A stretch of 60,324 nucleotides of DNA from the NCBI RefSeq assembly GCF_963548695.1, contig NZ_CAUUWA010000007.1, positions 1 through 60,324 on the forward strand, given 5' to 3'. A program made the position numbers and the translations under genes. Positions 22,831-29,685 of this stretch are shown piece by piece (the first letter of the stretch is position 1; the number at the start of each line of letters is the position of its first letter). The notes under the pieces were generated by a model. It did no database searches, had not been told where the DNA came from, and worked only from the letters and a program-made list of their open reading frames with translations. Source of the stretch: an uncultured Fretibacterium sp. (lineage in GTDB: Bacteria > Synergistota > Synergistia > Synergistales > Aminobacteriaceae).

Positions 22831-23058
22831 CTACTGCTTCTCCAGCGTGCTGACCTCCGTCCGCTCCATCCGCACCACGGGATACTCCAGCACAGCCGCC
22901 AGCAGGTCCGCGACCCTCACGACCGCCTCGGCGTCCGCACCAGGCCTGACCTTGCCCAGGGAACATCCCTTGACGATCATCCTGCCCGTAGCCGCGTTGG
23001 TTCCCGCATTCAGCTTCAGCGAGACCCCGCTCCTGTACGCATTCTCGGCAACAGCCAT
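22831..23058 (-). CDS. DUF1659 domain-containing protein
   Basis: A 75-residue protein from ATG 23058, directly after GGGAGGTGAG. SGVSLKLNAGTNAATGRMIV followed by KGCSLGKVRPGADAEAVVRV matches DUF1659 (a strand, G-rich turn, strand, then helix). The tail MERTEVSTLEKQ is the common closing strand. It is first in the DUF1659-DUF2922-YvrJ-M15 operon, immediately behind a near-consensus promoter, so it is probably the most abundant product. Its overall plan resembles the DUF2922 protein next to it, suggesting a divergent paralogous pair. Function is unknown. Confidence 0.85.
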   Translation of the reverse strand: MAVAENAYRSGVSLKLNAGTNAATGRMIVKGCSLGKVRPGADAEAVVRVADLLAAVLEYPVVRMERTEVSTLEKQ

Positions 23059-23165
23059 CCTCTCACCTCCCTTCATTGGAATTTCTTCCGCGCTTCCGCG
23101 CTCCCGCTTCCCCACCCACCTTCCTCTCCTCCGTTCACCTCCCGCCTAATCGTTATTGTAATATA

Positions 23166-23193
23166 AGTATATTCGATATTATTATATTGTCAA
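23166..23193 (-). promoter_or_regulatory. Near-consensus promoter of the DUF1659-DUF2922-YvrJ-M15 operon
   Basis: On the minus strand TTGACA (23193-23188) and TATACT (23171-23166) are separated by 16 bp of AT-only-like sequence in an otherwise GC-rich window. It is the most consensus-like pair I found. The remaining gap up to 23323 holds no gene. Confidence 0.8.
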
Positions 23194-23323
23194 GGGGCCT
23201 TTCAAAAATCACTTTGAGTGCCTGGGAAGCCGGCTTTTTCGCCCCTATCTCGAGCAAACCTGTACATCTTGCTTGTATATAATGGATCAGATATAAATGG
23301 CAGAGGCGGAGGGAGGGGTCGGA

Positions 23324-24142
23324 ATGGTGTCGAATATCGCGGATGCGGGGGCTTTTTTCGCCCCGTTCGGGCTTGGGGGACAGGGACGAGAGCTGGTCAG
23401 CCTCGTGGGCGGGGGCGGGAAGACGACGCTGCTCCGGGCGCTGGGGAGGTTTCTGTCCCGCAGCGGCACGACGCTCCTGACCACGACGACGAAGGTGGCC
23501 CCTAACGATCTGCCCCTGCTCCTCCTGGAGGGGTATGAGGGGCCGGAGGAGGATGTGGAGCGTATCCGTTCCGCGCTTCGGCTCCACTCCCCGCTGCTGG
23601 CGGCCCAAAGGCACGTGCGGGAAGGGGACCGGGAGAAGCTGGAGGGCCTTCCCCCCGAGGCGGTCGATCGCCTCTGGAACGGCAAGGCGGCCGATTTCCT
23701 GATCTGCGAGGCGGACGGGGCAAGGCACAAGCCTCTGAAGGCCTGGGCCGATTGGGAGCCGCCGATCCCGTCCCGAACGACGCTCCTCTGCGCGGTGCTC
23801 GGCGCGGACCGGCTGGGCGAGCCCCTGACGGAGGACTGCGTCCACCGCATGGCGCTGATGACGGAGCGTTTCGGGTTCCGCCCCGGGGATACCCTGACCC
23901 CCGACCGGCTGGCGGTCCTGTTGGAGTCCCCCCACGGGTACCTGAAGAACGCACCCCCTGCGGGCAGGAGGATCGTCCTTCTGAACCGCTCCGACCTGCT
24001 GCCCCCCGCCCGACTCTACGCCCTGACACGGGACTTTCTGCCCCGAACCGCTCGGCTGCTGAGCTCCTGGGACCTTTTGATCCTGGGCTCCCTGCACGCG
24101 CTGCGCGTCGAGGCCATCCTGATGCCGGAGCGGGGCCGATGA
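23324..24142 (+). CDS. yqeC: YqeC family protein (selenium-dependent molybdenum hydroxylase accessory)
   Basis: A 272-residue protein. The P-loop LVSLVGGGGKTTLLRALGRF near residue 25 is followed by LLTTTTKVAPND and CEADGARHKPLKA, the pattern of YqeC proteins. These are encoded with selenium-dependent xanthine dehydrogenase or purine hydroxylase genes and are thought to act in maturation of the Se-containing molybdenum cofactor. ATG 23324 has GGAGGGAGGGG just upstream; ATG 23297 is an in-frame alternative. Its stop overlaps the MocA start (ATGA), so the two are one unit. No hydroxylase subunits or XdhC lie in the window. Confidence 0.85.
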   Translation: MVSNIADAGAFFAPFGLGGQGRELVSLVGGGGKTTLLRALGRFLSRSGTTLLTTTTKVAPNDLPLLLLEGYEGPEEDVERIRSALRLHSPLLAAQRHVREGDREKLEGLPPEAVDRLWNGKAADFLICEADGARHKPLKAWADWEPPIPSRTTLLCAVLGADRLGEPLTEDCVHRMALMTERFGFRPGDTLTPDRLAVLLESPHGYLKNAPPAGRRIVLLNRSDLLPPARLYALTRDFLPRTARLLSSWDLLILGSLHALRVEAILMPERGR

Positions 24143-24741
24143 TCGCCCTGCTTCCCGCCGCGGGGCTGTCGCGCCGCATGGGGACGCAGAAGCTGCTGCT
24201 TCCGTTCGGGGCCGGAACGGTCCTGGAGACCGTCATCGGAAACCTGCGCGCCGCCGGGCTGACCCCGATCCTCTGCGTCCTCTCCGAGGCGACGCTCCGG
24301 GGACTCCAGCCCCTTGGGGAGGACGTGACGGTACGGATCAACCCGGCCCCGGAACGGGGCTACGCCTCCTCGCTCGCGATCGCCCTCGACGCGCTGGGCA
24401 GGGCAGAGCCCGCTTCCCTCCGGGAGGGGCCCTTTTGCCTGATGCTCGGGGACCTGCCGACGGCCCAGGCGCGCGACATGGCGCGGCTGCGAGCGGCCTT
24501 CGAGCGCAGGCCGAGCGGATACACCGCATTGGCCCCACGTCGGGACGGCCGGTACGGACACCCGATCTTCCTGGAGGGCATCTGGCGCGGCCGCCTGCGG
24601 GCCGCGGCGGGCGACCGGGGCGGGCGCAGCATCCTCGAGGCCCACGAAGGAGAGGTTCTGACGGTGGAGGGGGAGGACGGCTTCTTCGACGACCTGGACA
24701 CCCCGGAGGACTATCGGAGGGCCTGCCGCCCGCAGGTCTGA
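24139..24741 (+). CDS. mocA: Molybdenum cofactor cytidylyltransferase (MocA/NTP-transferase family)
   Basis: A 200-residue nucleotidyltransferase. The N-terminal loop ALLPAAGLSRRMGTQKLLLP carries the GxSxRMG-K signature of the MobA-like fold. Later PFCLMLGDLPTAQARD supplies the metal-binding LGD, and RYGHPIFLEGIWRGRL and DGFFDDLDTPEDYRRA complete the MocA pattern. The enzyme should attach CMP to molybdopterin for xanthine-dehydrogenase-type hydroxylases in the cytosol. It overlaps yqeC by four bases. Together with yqeC it predicts a Mo-hydroxylase elsewhere in the genome, which would match the purine-catabolism theme of the 44-60 kb region. Confidence 0.85.
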   Translation: MIALLPAAGLSRRMGTQKLLLPFGAGTVLETVIGNLRAAGLTPILCVLSEATLRGLQPLGEDVTVRINPAPERGYASSLAIALDALGRAEPASLREGPFCLMLGDLPTAQARDMARLRAAFERRPSGYTALAPRRDGRYGHPIFLEGIWRGRLRAAAGDRGGRSILEAHEGEVLTVEGEDGFFDDLDTPEDYRRACRPQV

Positions 24742-24795
24742 GCGGATCCGAACCGAGGACGGCGGCCCCTCACCCCTCCCAAAGCCCTCAGGGGA

Positions 24796-24855
24796 TTGAC
24801 AGGCCCCCGGTATTGGGGTAAATTATTCACGAAGATAAGTTTGTTTCAACAAACT
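24796..24855 (+). promoter_or_regulatory. Promoter plus 5' hairpin for a small membrane protein gene
   Basis: TTGACA (24796-24801), a 17-bp spacer and TAAATT (24819-24824) form a good promoter. Immediately after the predicted start, AGTTTGTT-TC-AACAAACT (24838-24855) is a perfect inverted repeat that could be an operator or a transcript-capping stem. The 24742-24795 stretch upstream is unremarkable. Confidence 0.6.
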
Positions 24856-24876
24856 AATTGAAGGGGGCATGACGGA

Positions 24877-25131
24877 ATGTTCAGGTGGAACGATATGCGG
24901 ATCCCAAACTTCGGCCTTCCGATATTGGGAGTATTTCTCCTTCTATTTGCCGTAAACTCCAGCCTCGCCTTCGCCATTCTCTTCTTCTGTGCCGTGACCG
25001 GCTCGTCCGTGTTCCTCAAGCGGCGGCTTCGACGCTTTTTCCAACATCCAAACACTTTGCAGGAAAATAAAACAACTCGATTTTCTTCTCTGAACGACTT
25101 CTCCGAACGACGCCGCAGGCCTGCGGTATAA
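24877..25131 (+). CDS. Small membrane protein, unknown
   Basis: An 84-residue frame from ATG 24877, nine bases after AAGGGGG and about 45 bp downstream of a good promoter. Residues 13-45 are almost entirely hydrophobic (FGLPILGVFLLLFAVNSSLA then FAILFFCAVTGSSVFL), enough for one long or two short membrane passes. The C-terminal ~38 residues are basic (RRLRRFFQHP, RRRRP). I recognise no family. The promoter and ribosome site argue that something is made here. The composition is less GC-rich than neighbouring genes. Its end overlaps a TATAAT that may start the cobalamin riboswitch transcript. Confidence 0.45.
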   Translation: MFRWNDMRIPNFGLPILGVFLLLFAVNSSLAFAILFFCAVTGSSVFLKRRLRRFFQHPNTLQENKTTRFSSLNDFSERRRRPAV

Positions 25132-25189
25132 TGGACCTGCCGCGACCGGGAGATCGGGACGCGGCCTCTGGAAACCGAGAGCAACGGCA

Positions 25190-25390
25190 CAACCGAATAC
25201 TCGAGGCGCAGGTGCCGGCGCACACGCCGGCGAAGAGGGAAGCAGGCGAAATTCCTGCACGGTCCCGCCGCTGTAAGGGGGAGACGGCCCCGAAGGTCAC
25301 TGGAGCAATCCGGGAAGACCGAGGGGATGCCTTTTCACGTCAACGATCCCGAGTCAGAAGACCTGCCTGGGCCGCGAACGCCAACCCCCT
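25190..25390 (+). promoter_or_regulatory. Cobalamin (B12) riboswitch
   Basis: The sequence shows the canonical order of conserved elements. There is GAGGCGCAGGTGCC at the start and GGGAAGCAGGCGAAATTCCTGC in two parts around 25240-25262. CCGCTGTAAGGGGGAGAC comes near 25270, then the B12 box GGTCACTGGAGCAATCCGGG near 25296, and finally GTCAGAAGACCTGCCTG near 25355. It sits upstream of nrdDG with an intrinsic terminator in between, so binding of adenosylcobalamin should stop transcription. A TATAAT at 25127-25132 may be its promoter. Confidence 0.93.
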
Positions 25391-25445
25391 ACGGACGATA
25401 GGGAGGGTGTGCCGACTTTGCCATGCCTTTTTTTGTGTCAGCGGG

Positions 25446-25480
25446 CGCTCCTCCACTCCGGACGTGGAGGAGCGTTTTTT
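25446..25480 (+). terminator. Riboswitch-linked intrinsic terminator
   Basis: CGCTCCTCCAC (25446-25456) pairs perfectly with GTGGAGGAGCG (25464-25474) and is followed by TTTTTT (25475-25480). Its position about 70 bp after the B12 aptamer and before nrdD makes it the expected expression platform. Confidence 0.85.
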
Positions 25481-25520
25481 GTCGGGACGGCCGGTTTTTT
25501 CGCATAGACCGCGGACTCGG

Positions 25521-25562
25521 AAATGTTAATGTTGAAATGTTTATGTGGAAATGTTTATGTTC
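25521..25562 (+). repeat. Three tandem 14-bp repeats upstream of nrdD
   Basis: AAATGTTAATGTTG, AAATGTTTATGTGG and AAATGTTTATGTTC follow each other without gaps between the riboswitch terminator and the nrdD ribosome site (GGGAGG). Each unit contains ATG triplets, some in frame with nrdD, so alternative upstream starts exist. Confidence 0.75.
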
Positions 25563-25583
25563 TGGAGAGATCGGGAGGCTTTC

Positions 25584-27917
25584 ATGTTCGTAAAGATCCG
25601 AAAACGGGACGGCCGTGAGGTGCCGTTCAACGCGGAGAAGATCGCCGGGGCCATTCTGAAGGCCCTGGCCGCGGTCGCGGATGACACGGGGGAGGCGGCC
25701 AGGCAGGACACGGCGCTCGCCCTGACGGAACAGGTCGCGGAGCGTATGGAAAAGGAGCTCGCGGGGTGCGTCCCCCAGGTGGAGGAGATCCAGGACATCG
25801 TGGAGAACGTCCTCATCGACTCCGGGCACGGGCGCGCGGCCAAGGCCTACATCCTCTACCGCGCCCGCCGCAGCCAGGCGCGCGAGATGAAGAGCCGCCT
25901 GATGAACATCTACGAGGACCTGACCTTCCGCGAAGCGCAGGACAACGACCTGAAGCGCGAGAACGCCAACATCGACGGCGACACCGCCATGGGGACGATG
26001 CTCCGCTACGGGTCCGAGGGGGCGAAGTACTTCAACGAGATCTTCGTCCTGCGCCCCGAGCACGCGGAGGCGCACCGAAACGGCGACATTCACATCCACG
26101 ACATGGATTTCCTGACCCTGACGACGACCTGCTGCCAGATCGACATCAAAAAGCTCTTCAAGGGCGGGTTCGGCACGGGGCACGGCACGCTGCGCGAGCC
26201 CGCGGGCATCCGCAGCGCGGCGGCCCTGGCCTGCATCGCGCTCCAGTCCAACCAGAACGACCAGCACGGCGGGCAGAGCATCCCCATGTTCGACTTCGCC
26301 CTGGCCCCCTACGTCGCCAGGACCTTCAAGGGCCTCTACCGGAAGAACCTGGCCAAGGTCCTCGGGATGCTGCCCGACGCGGACGACGCCGCCGAGTGGG
26401 TCGAGGCCCTGCACGAGGAGCTGCGCGGCGCCCCGGACGGGACAATCCGCCTGGGGAACCCCGAGCCCTTCCAGGCCCTGGAACGCTCTCGCCTGGAGCG
26501 GCGGTTCGGGGACGGGCCCGCCGCGCGGGCACAGGCCCTGGCCCTGAGCGAGGCGGAGCGCGAGACGGACCGGGAGACCTATCAGGCCATGGAGGCCCTG
26601 GTCCACAACCTGAACACCATGCACAGCCGCGCCGGGGCCCAAGTGCCCTTCAGCTCGCTCAACTACGGGACGGACACGTCGCCCGAGGGACGCAGCGTCG
26701 TGAAGAACCTCCTGCTCGCCACGGAGGCGGGGCTGGGACACGGCGAGACCCCCATCTTTCCCGTGAGCATCTTCAAGGTCAAGGAGGGCGTGAACTACGC
26801 GCCGGGCGACCCCAACTACGACCTCTTCCGGCTGGCCTGCCGCGTCAGCGCCAAGCGGCTCTTCCCGAACTTCGCATTCATCGACGCGCCCTTCAACCTC
26901 CAATACTACCGTCCGGGGGAGCCCGATACCGAGATCGCCTACATGGGGTGCCGGACGCGCGTCATCGGCAACGTCGCCGACCCCGGCCGCCAGATCGTGA
27001 CGGGCCGCGGGAACCTGAGCTTCACCAGCGTCAACCTGCCGAGGCTGGGGCTCCTGAGCGGGCGGGACCGGGCCGGGTTCTTCCGGATGCTGGACGACAA
27101 AATAGACCTGGTGATCCGCCAGCTCCTGGACCGCCTGGAGATCCAGTCCCGGAAGAAGGTCAAGAACTTCCCGTTCCTGATGGGACAGGGGATCTGGATG
27201 GACTCTGAGAAACTGGGCTGGAATGACGAGGTGCGCGAGGTGCTCCGGCACGGCTCGCTGTCCCTGGGGTTCATCGGCCTGGCGGAGTGCCTCAAGGCCC
27301 TCACCGGGAAACACCACGGCGAGAGCGAGGCGTCCCAGGCCCTGGGGCTGGAGATCGTCGGGCACATGCGCTCGCGCATGGATGAGGCCTCGCGGAAGCA
27401 CGGGCTGAACTTCACCCTGCTGGCAACGCCGGCCGAGGGCCTGTCCGGCCGATTCGTCCGGATGGACAGGAAGCGGTTCGGGCCGATCGAGGGGATCACC
27501 GACCGCGACTACTACACCAACAGCTTTCACGTCCCCGTGCACCACAATATCCGCGCGTTCGACAAAATCCGCCTGGAGGCGCCCTACCACGAGCTGACGA
27601 ACGCAGGACACATCACCTACATCGAGATGGACGGAGACCCGTCCCGGAACCTGGACGCGTTCGAGAAGGTCGTGCGCGCCATGAAGGAGGCGGGGATCGG
27701 GTACGGGGCCATCAACCACCCGCTGGACCGCGACCCCGTCTGCGGGTACACGGGCGTCATCGACGACGTCTGCCCCGGATGCGGCCGCTCGGAGGGCGGC
27801 GTGCGCTTCGAGCGCATCCGCAGGATCACGGGCTACCTGGTGGGGACGCTCGACCGATTCAATGACGCCAAAAAAGCCGAGGAACACGACCGTGTGCACC
27901 ACACCGGAGCGCACTGA
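25584..27917 (+). CDS. nrdD: Anaerobic (class III) ribonucleoside-triphosphate reductase
   Basis: A 777-residue glycyl-radical enzyme that makes deoxyribonucleoside triphosphates under anaerobic conditions. Residues 1-95 form an ATP-cone (FVKIRKRDGREVPFNAEKIA). The catalytic barrel has GDIHIHDMDFL, TCCQIDI and NPEPFQALERSRLE. MGCRTRVIGN and GRGNLSFTSVNLPRLG follow in the substrate-site region. The C-terminal zinc site is PVCGYTGVIDDVCPGCGR, followed by the radical-bearing glycine in RITGYLVGTLDRF. I chose ATG 25584 (GGGAGG five bases upstream); ATG 25545 and others within the 14-bp repeats are in frame. Expression is predicted to fall when B12 is ample, implying a class II (B12-dependent) reductase elsewhere. 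Confidence 0.96.
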   Translation: MFVKIRKRDGREVPFNAEKIAGAILKALAAVADDTGEAARQDTALALTEQVAERMEKELAGCVPQVEEIQDIVENVLIDSGHGRAAKAYILYRARRSQAREMKSRLMNIYEDLTFREAQDNDLKRENANIDGDTAMGTMLRYGSEGAKYFNEIFVLRPEHAEAHRNGDIHIHDMDFLTLTTTCCQIDIKKLFKGGFGTGHGTLREPAGIRSAAALACIALQSNQNDQHGGQSIPMFDFALAPYVARTFKGLYRKNLAKVLGMLPDADDAAEWVEALHEELRGAPDGTIRLGNPEPFQALERSRLERRFGDGPAARAQALALSEAERETDRETYQAMEALVHNLNTMHSRAGAQVPFSSLNYGTDTSPEGRSVVKNLLLATEAGLGHGETPIFPVSIFKVKEGVNYAPGDPNYDLFRLACRVSAKRLFPNFAFIDAPFNLQYYRPGEPDTEIAYMGCRTRVIGNVADPGRQIVTGRGNLSFTSVNLPRLGLLSGRDRAGFFRMLDDKIDLVIRQLLDRLEIQSRKKVKNFPFLMGQGIWMDSEKLGWNDEVREVLRHGSLSLGFIGLAECLKALTGKHHGESEASQALGLEIVGHMRSRMDEASRKHGLNFTLLATPAEGLSGRFVRMDRKRFGPIEGITDRDYYTNSFHVPVHHNIRAFDKIRLEAPYHELTNAGHITYIEMDGDPSRNLDAFEKVVRAMKEAGIGYGAINHPLDRDPVCGYTGVIDDVCPGCGRSEGGVRFERIRRITGYLVGTLDRFNDAKKAEEHDRVHHTGAH

Positions 27918-27924
27918 AACCCCT

Positions 27925-28082
27925 CTCGGGGCTCCGCCCCGAACCCCGCCAAGGGAGCAAGCTCCCTTGGATCCCCTTTATCGTCGTGGGCAGGGGAGCT
28001 GCTGCCCCCCAGTCCACGACGATACGAGTGGGGGTGCAGGGGGACTTGTTCCCCTGCTGGGGGTCCAGGGGGCAAAGCCCCC
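27925..28082. repeat. Cluster of five GC-rich inverted repeats between nrdD and nrdG
   Basis: The 177-bp gap is almost entirely stem-forming. The stems are TCGGGGC/GCCCCGA (27925-27941), CCAAGGGAGC/GCTCCCTTGG (27949-27970), and ATCGTCGTGG/CCACGACGAT (27980-28023) enclosing GGGCAG/CTGCCC. Then come GCAGGGG/CCCCTGC (28036-28057) and GGGGGC/GCCCCC (28068-28082). The last stem abuts the nrdG ribosome site GGAGG (28083-28087). It looks like a REP-like mosaic element, which could stabilise nrdD mRNA or lower nrdG expression. Confidence 0.75.
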
Positions 28083-28094
28083 GGAGGCACTTTA

Positions 28095-28598
28095 ATGCGT
28101 CTCCGTGTCGCGGGCATCGTCGAGGAGTCGTTCGTGGACGGGCCCGGCATTCGCTTTACGGTGTTCGTGCAGGGCTGTCCGCACCGCTGCCCCGGCTGCC
28201 ACAACCCGCAGACCCACGCCTACGAGGGCGGGTTCTGGGTAGCGGTGGGGCCGCTCTTGGCACGGATGGAGGAAAACCCGCTGCTGGACGGCCTGAGCCT
28301 GAGCGGCGGAGAGCCCTTCGAGCAGGCGGAGCCCCTTGCGGAGCTGGCCGAGGGGGCGCAGGCGCGCGGGTACGACGTGATGACCTGGAGCGGCTACACC
28401 TTCGAGTTCCTGATGGCGCACCGGGACGAGCGGCCGGGGTGGCGCCGGCTGCTGGACGCCTCGGACGTCCTCGTGGACGGGCCGTTCCTCATCGCCCAGC
28501 GGAGCCTGGGGCTGTCCTACAGGGGCTCCAGGAACCAGCGCATTTTGGACCTTCGGCGTTCCATAGCTGAGAACGCTCCGGTCCTCCGCCCTCTTTGA
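28095..28598 (+). CDS. nrdG: Anaerobic ribonucleotide reductase activating protein
   Basis: A 167-residue radical SAM activase that generates the glycyl radical on NrdD. The CxxxCxxC cluster is in VQGCPHRCPGCHNPQTH near residue 28. The SAM-binding GGE motif appears as LSLSGGEPFEQAEPLAEL, and VLVDGPFLIAQRSLGLSYRG then SRNQRILDL closes the protein as in NrdG. ATG 28095 follows GGAGG by seven bases. It is co-directional with nrdD across the structured gap and is followed by a bidirectional terminator. Confidence 0.95.
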   Translation: MRLRVAGIVEESFVDGPGIRFTVFVQGCPHRCPGCHNPQTHAYEGGFWVAVGPLLARMEENPLLDGLSLSGGEPFEQAEPLAELAEGAQARGYDVMTWSGYTFEFLMAHRDERPGWRRLLDASDVLVDGPFLIAQRSLGLSYRGSRNQRILDLRRSIAENAPVLRPL

Positions 28599-28640
28599 GC
28601 ACGGGCAGACCTACGGCCATGGAGTCGCGAGGGCGTCTTA

Positions 28641-28680
28641 AAAAAATTACGGGGCATCGTCAAAGACGAGCCCCTTTATT
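28641..28680. terminator. Bidirectional terminator after nrdG
   Basis: GGGGC-A-TCGTC pairs with GACGA-GCCCC across an AAA loop (28651-28674). It is flanked by TTTATT on the plus side and by a run of seven T on the minus strand, so it can end both nrdG and the minus-strand gene at 28709. Confidence 0.75.
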
Positions 28681-28708
28681 CAAGGCTTAAACAGACCTTC
28701 AAAAACTC

Positions 28709-29206
28709 TTAAAAAATGCCGTCGAAACTGCCCCCAAGGCCAAACTCCGGCGCCGGATACGTGGGGCCTTGACGATAAACCCACCGCCCCTTGTGGGGAT
28801 TGTGCGGGTCCGAGGGATCGGGGATATGCTCCGCATACATCCAGGTTATCTCGGCACGGTGCTTTCGCTTCTTTCCCCGGTCCTCGGCGGCTTCTTTTAC
28901 GGCATCTTCCCCAGCCCTCTCCTCGTCCTTTTCCGTCCCCCCGATCTGTCTCCCGGCATCCTTTTTCTTCGGCTCTCCGGCTTGGGCGGACCGGACATTC
29001 TCCCTTTTATCCGGCGCTTTTATCCCGCCGCTGCGAATAAACTCATCCCTTCGGGGTTCCCCTGCGGAGGACGCTCCAGCGGCCTCGACAGCCGCACCGG
29101 CCTGTAAGGAAGGACGTTCTTTATCGGCAACTCTGCCGTCATCGAGTCTTGACCGTACATTATCACCCGCAAAAGGGACCGCTCCCCCACGCACCTGCAG
29201 GGTCAT
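28709..29206 (-). CDS. Uncharacterised hydrophilic protein
   Basis: A 165-residue protein from ATG 29206 with AAGGAG ten bases upstream; an in-frame ATG at 29266 would add 20 residues. No family is recognised. Most of the sequence is charged and probably disordered, with long Lys/Glu/Asp/Arg-rich stretches (EPKKKDAGRQIGGTEKDEER). The last ~45 residues look more ordered and are rich in Trp/Tyr/Pro: ITWMYAEHIPDPSDPHNPHK, then GRWVYRQGPTYPAPEF. It has no signal peptide or membrane helix. It sits alone between the nrdG terminator and the collapsed galE gene. Confidence 0.55.
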   Translation of the reverse strand: MTLQVRGGAVPFAGDNVRSRLDDGRVADKERPSLQAGAAVEAAGASSAGEPRRDEFIRSGGIKAPDKRENVRSAQAGEPKKKDAGRQIGGTEKDEERAGEDAVKEAAEDRGKKRKHRAEITWMYAEHIPDPSDPHNPHKGRWVYRQGPTYPAPEFGLGGSFDGIF

Positions 29207-29347
29207 CGCATTCACTCCTTCTTTACGAACCGCAATTCCGCTTATCTTCGACGCCGAAGAGCTCATAAACCTCGTGGATATGATAGCACGTCAGCCTCGA
29301 AAATAAAACCTCATGCCCAGGCCGCGAGCAGTGCGGGGACAGCCTCC

Positions 29348-29644
29348 TCAGTCCCCGTACCCATCCGGATGGCTGCGGTGCCAGTTCCACGCCGTCGCGA
29401 CGATATCCTCCATCTTGGTGACGCGCGGGGTCCAGCCCAGGACCTTCTTCGCCCTCGTTCTGTCGGCCACCAGCAGCGCCGCGTCGCGGACGTCGCCCTC
29501 GTAGAAGGGCACGGACCCCGGCAGCGCCGCCCGGTGTCCGGTCCAGAGGTTGTCCAGCACCACCACTCTCTCGCCCCGGTCCAGCAGGGCCCGCACGTTA
29601 TGGGAGCCGATGTAGCCGGCCCCGCCGCAGATCAGAACGGACAT
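29348..29644 (-). pseudogene. galE: UDP-glucose 4-epimerase with its middle deleted
   Basis: The 98-residue frame joins the first ~57 residues of GalE to its last ~40. The N-terminal part is SVLICGGAGYIGSHNVRALL with VVVLDNLWTGHRAALPG and GDVRD. The C-terminal part is VADRTRAKKVLGWTPRVTKM followed by AWNWHRSHPDGY. Roughly 230 residues, including the catalytic Tyr-x3-Lys, are missing between about 29465 and 29482. The reading frame is preserved across the junction. An intact enzyme would be ~330 residues and interconvert UDP-glucose and UDP-galactose; this product cannot. It lies directly downstream of a galactose-type binding protein gene, so a former galactose locus is likely. Confidence 0.85.
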
Positions 29645-29685
29645 GAATGGCCTCCCAGAAGTCCAGCGGGCATCGGACTGCCCGG

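Noticed and set aside
25545..25583. N-terminal extension of NrdD starting at ATG 25545
   Set aside because: It would be encoded by the 14-bp repeats and lacks a ribosome site; ATG 25584 has GGGAGG and begins at the expected ATP-cone start.
25389..27914. 841-codon minus-strand frame opposite nrdD
   Set aside because: Antisense shadow of nrdD caused by high GC third positions; nrdD carries all catalytic motifs.
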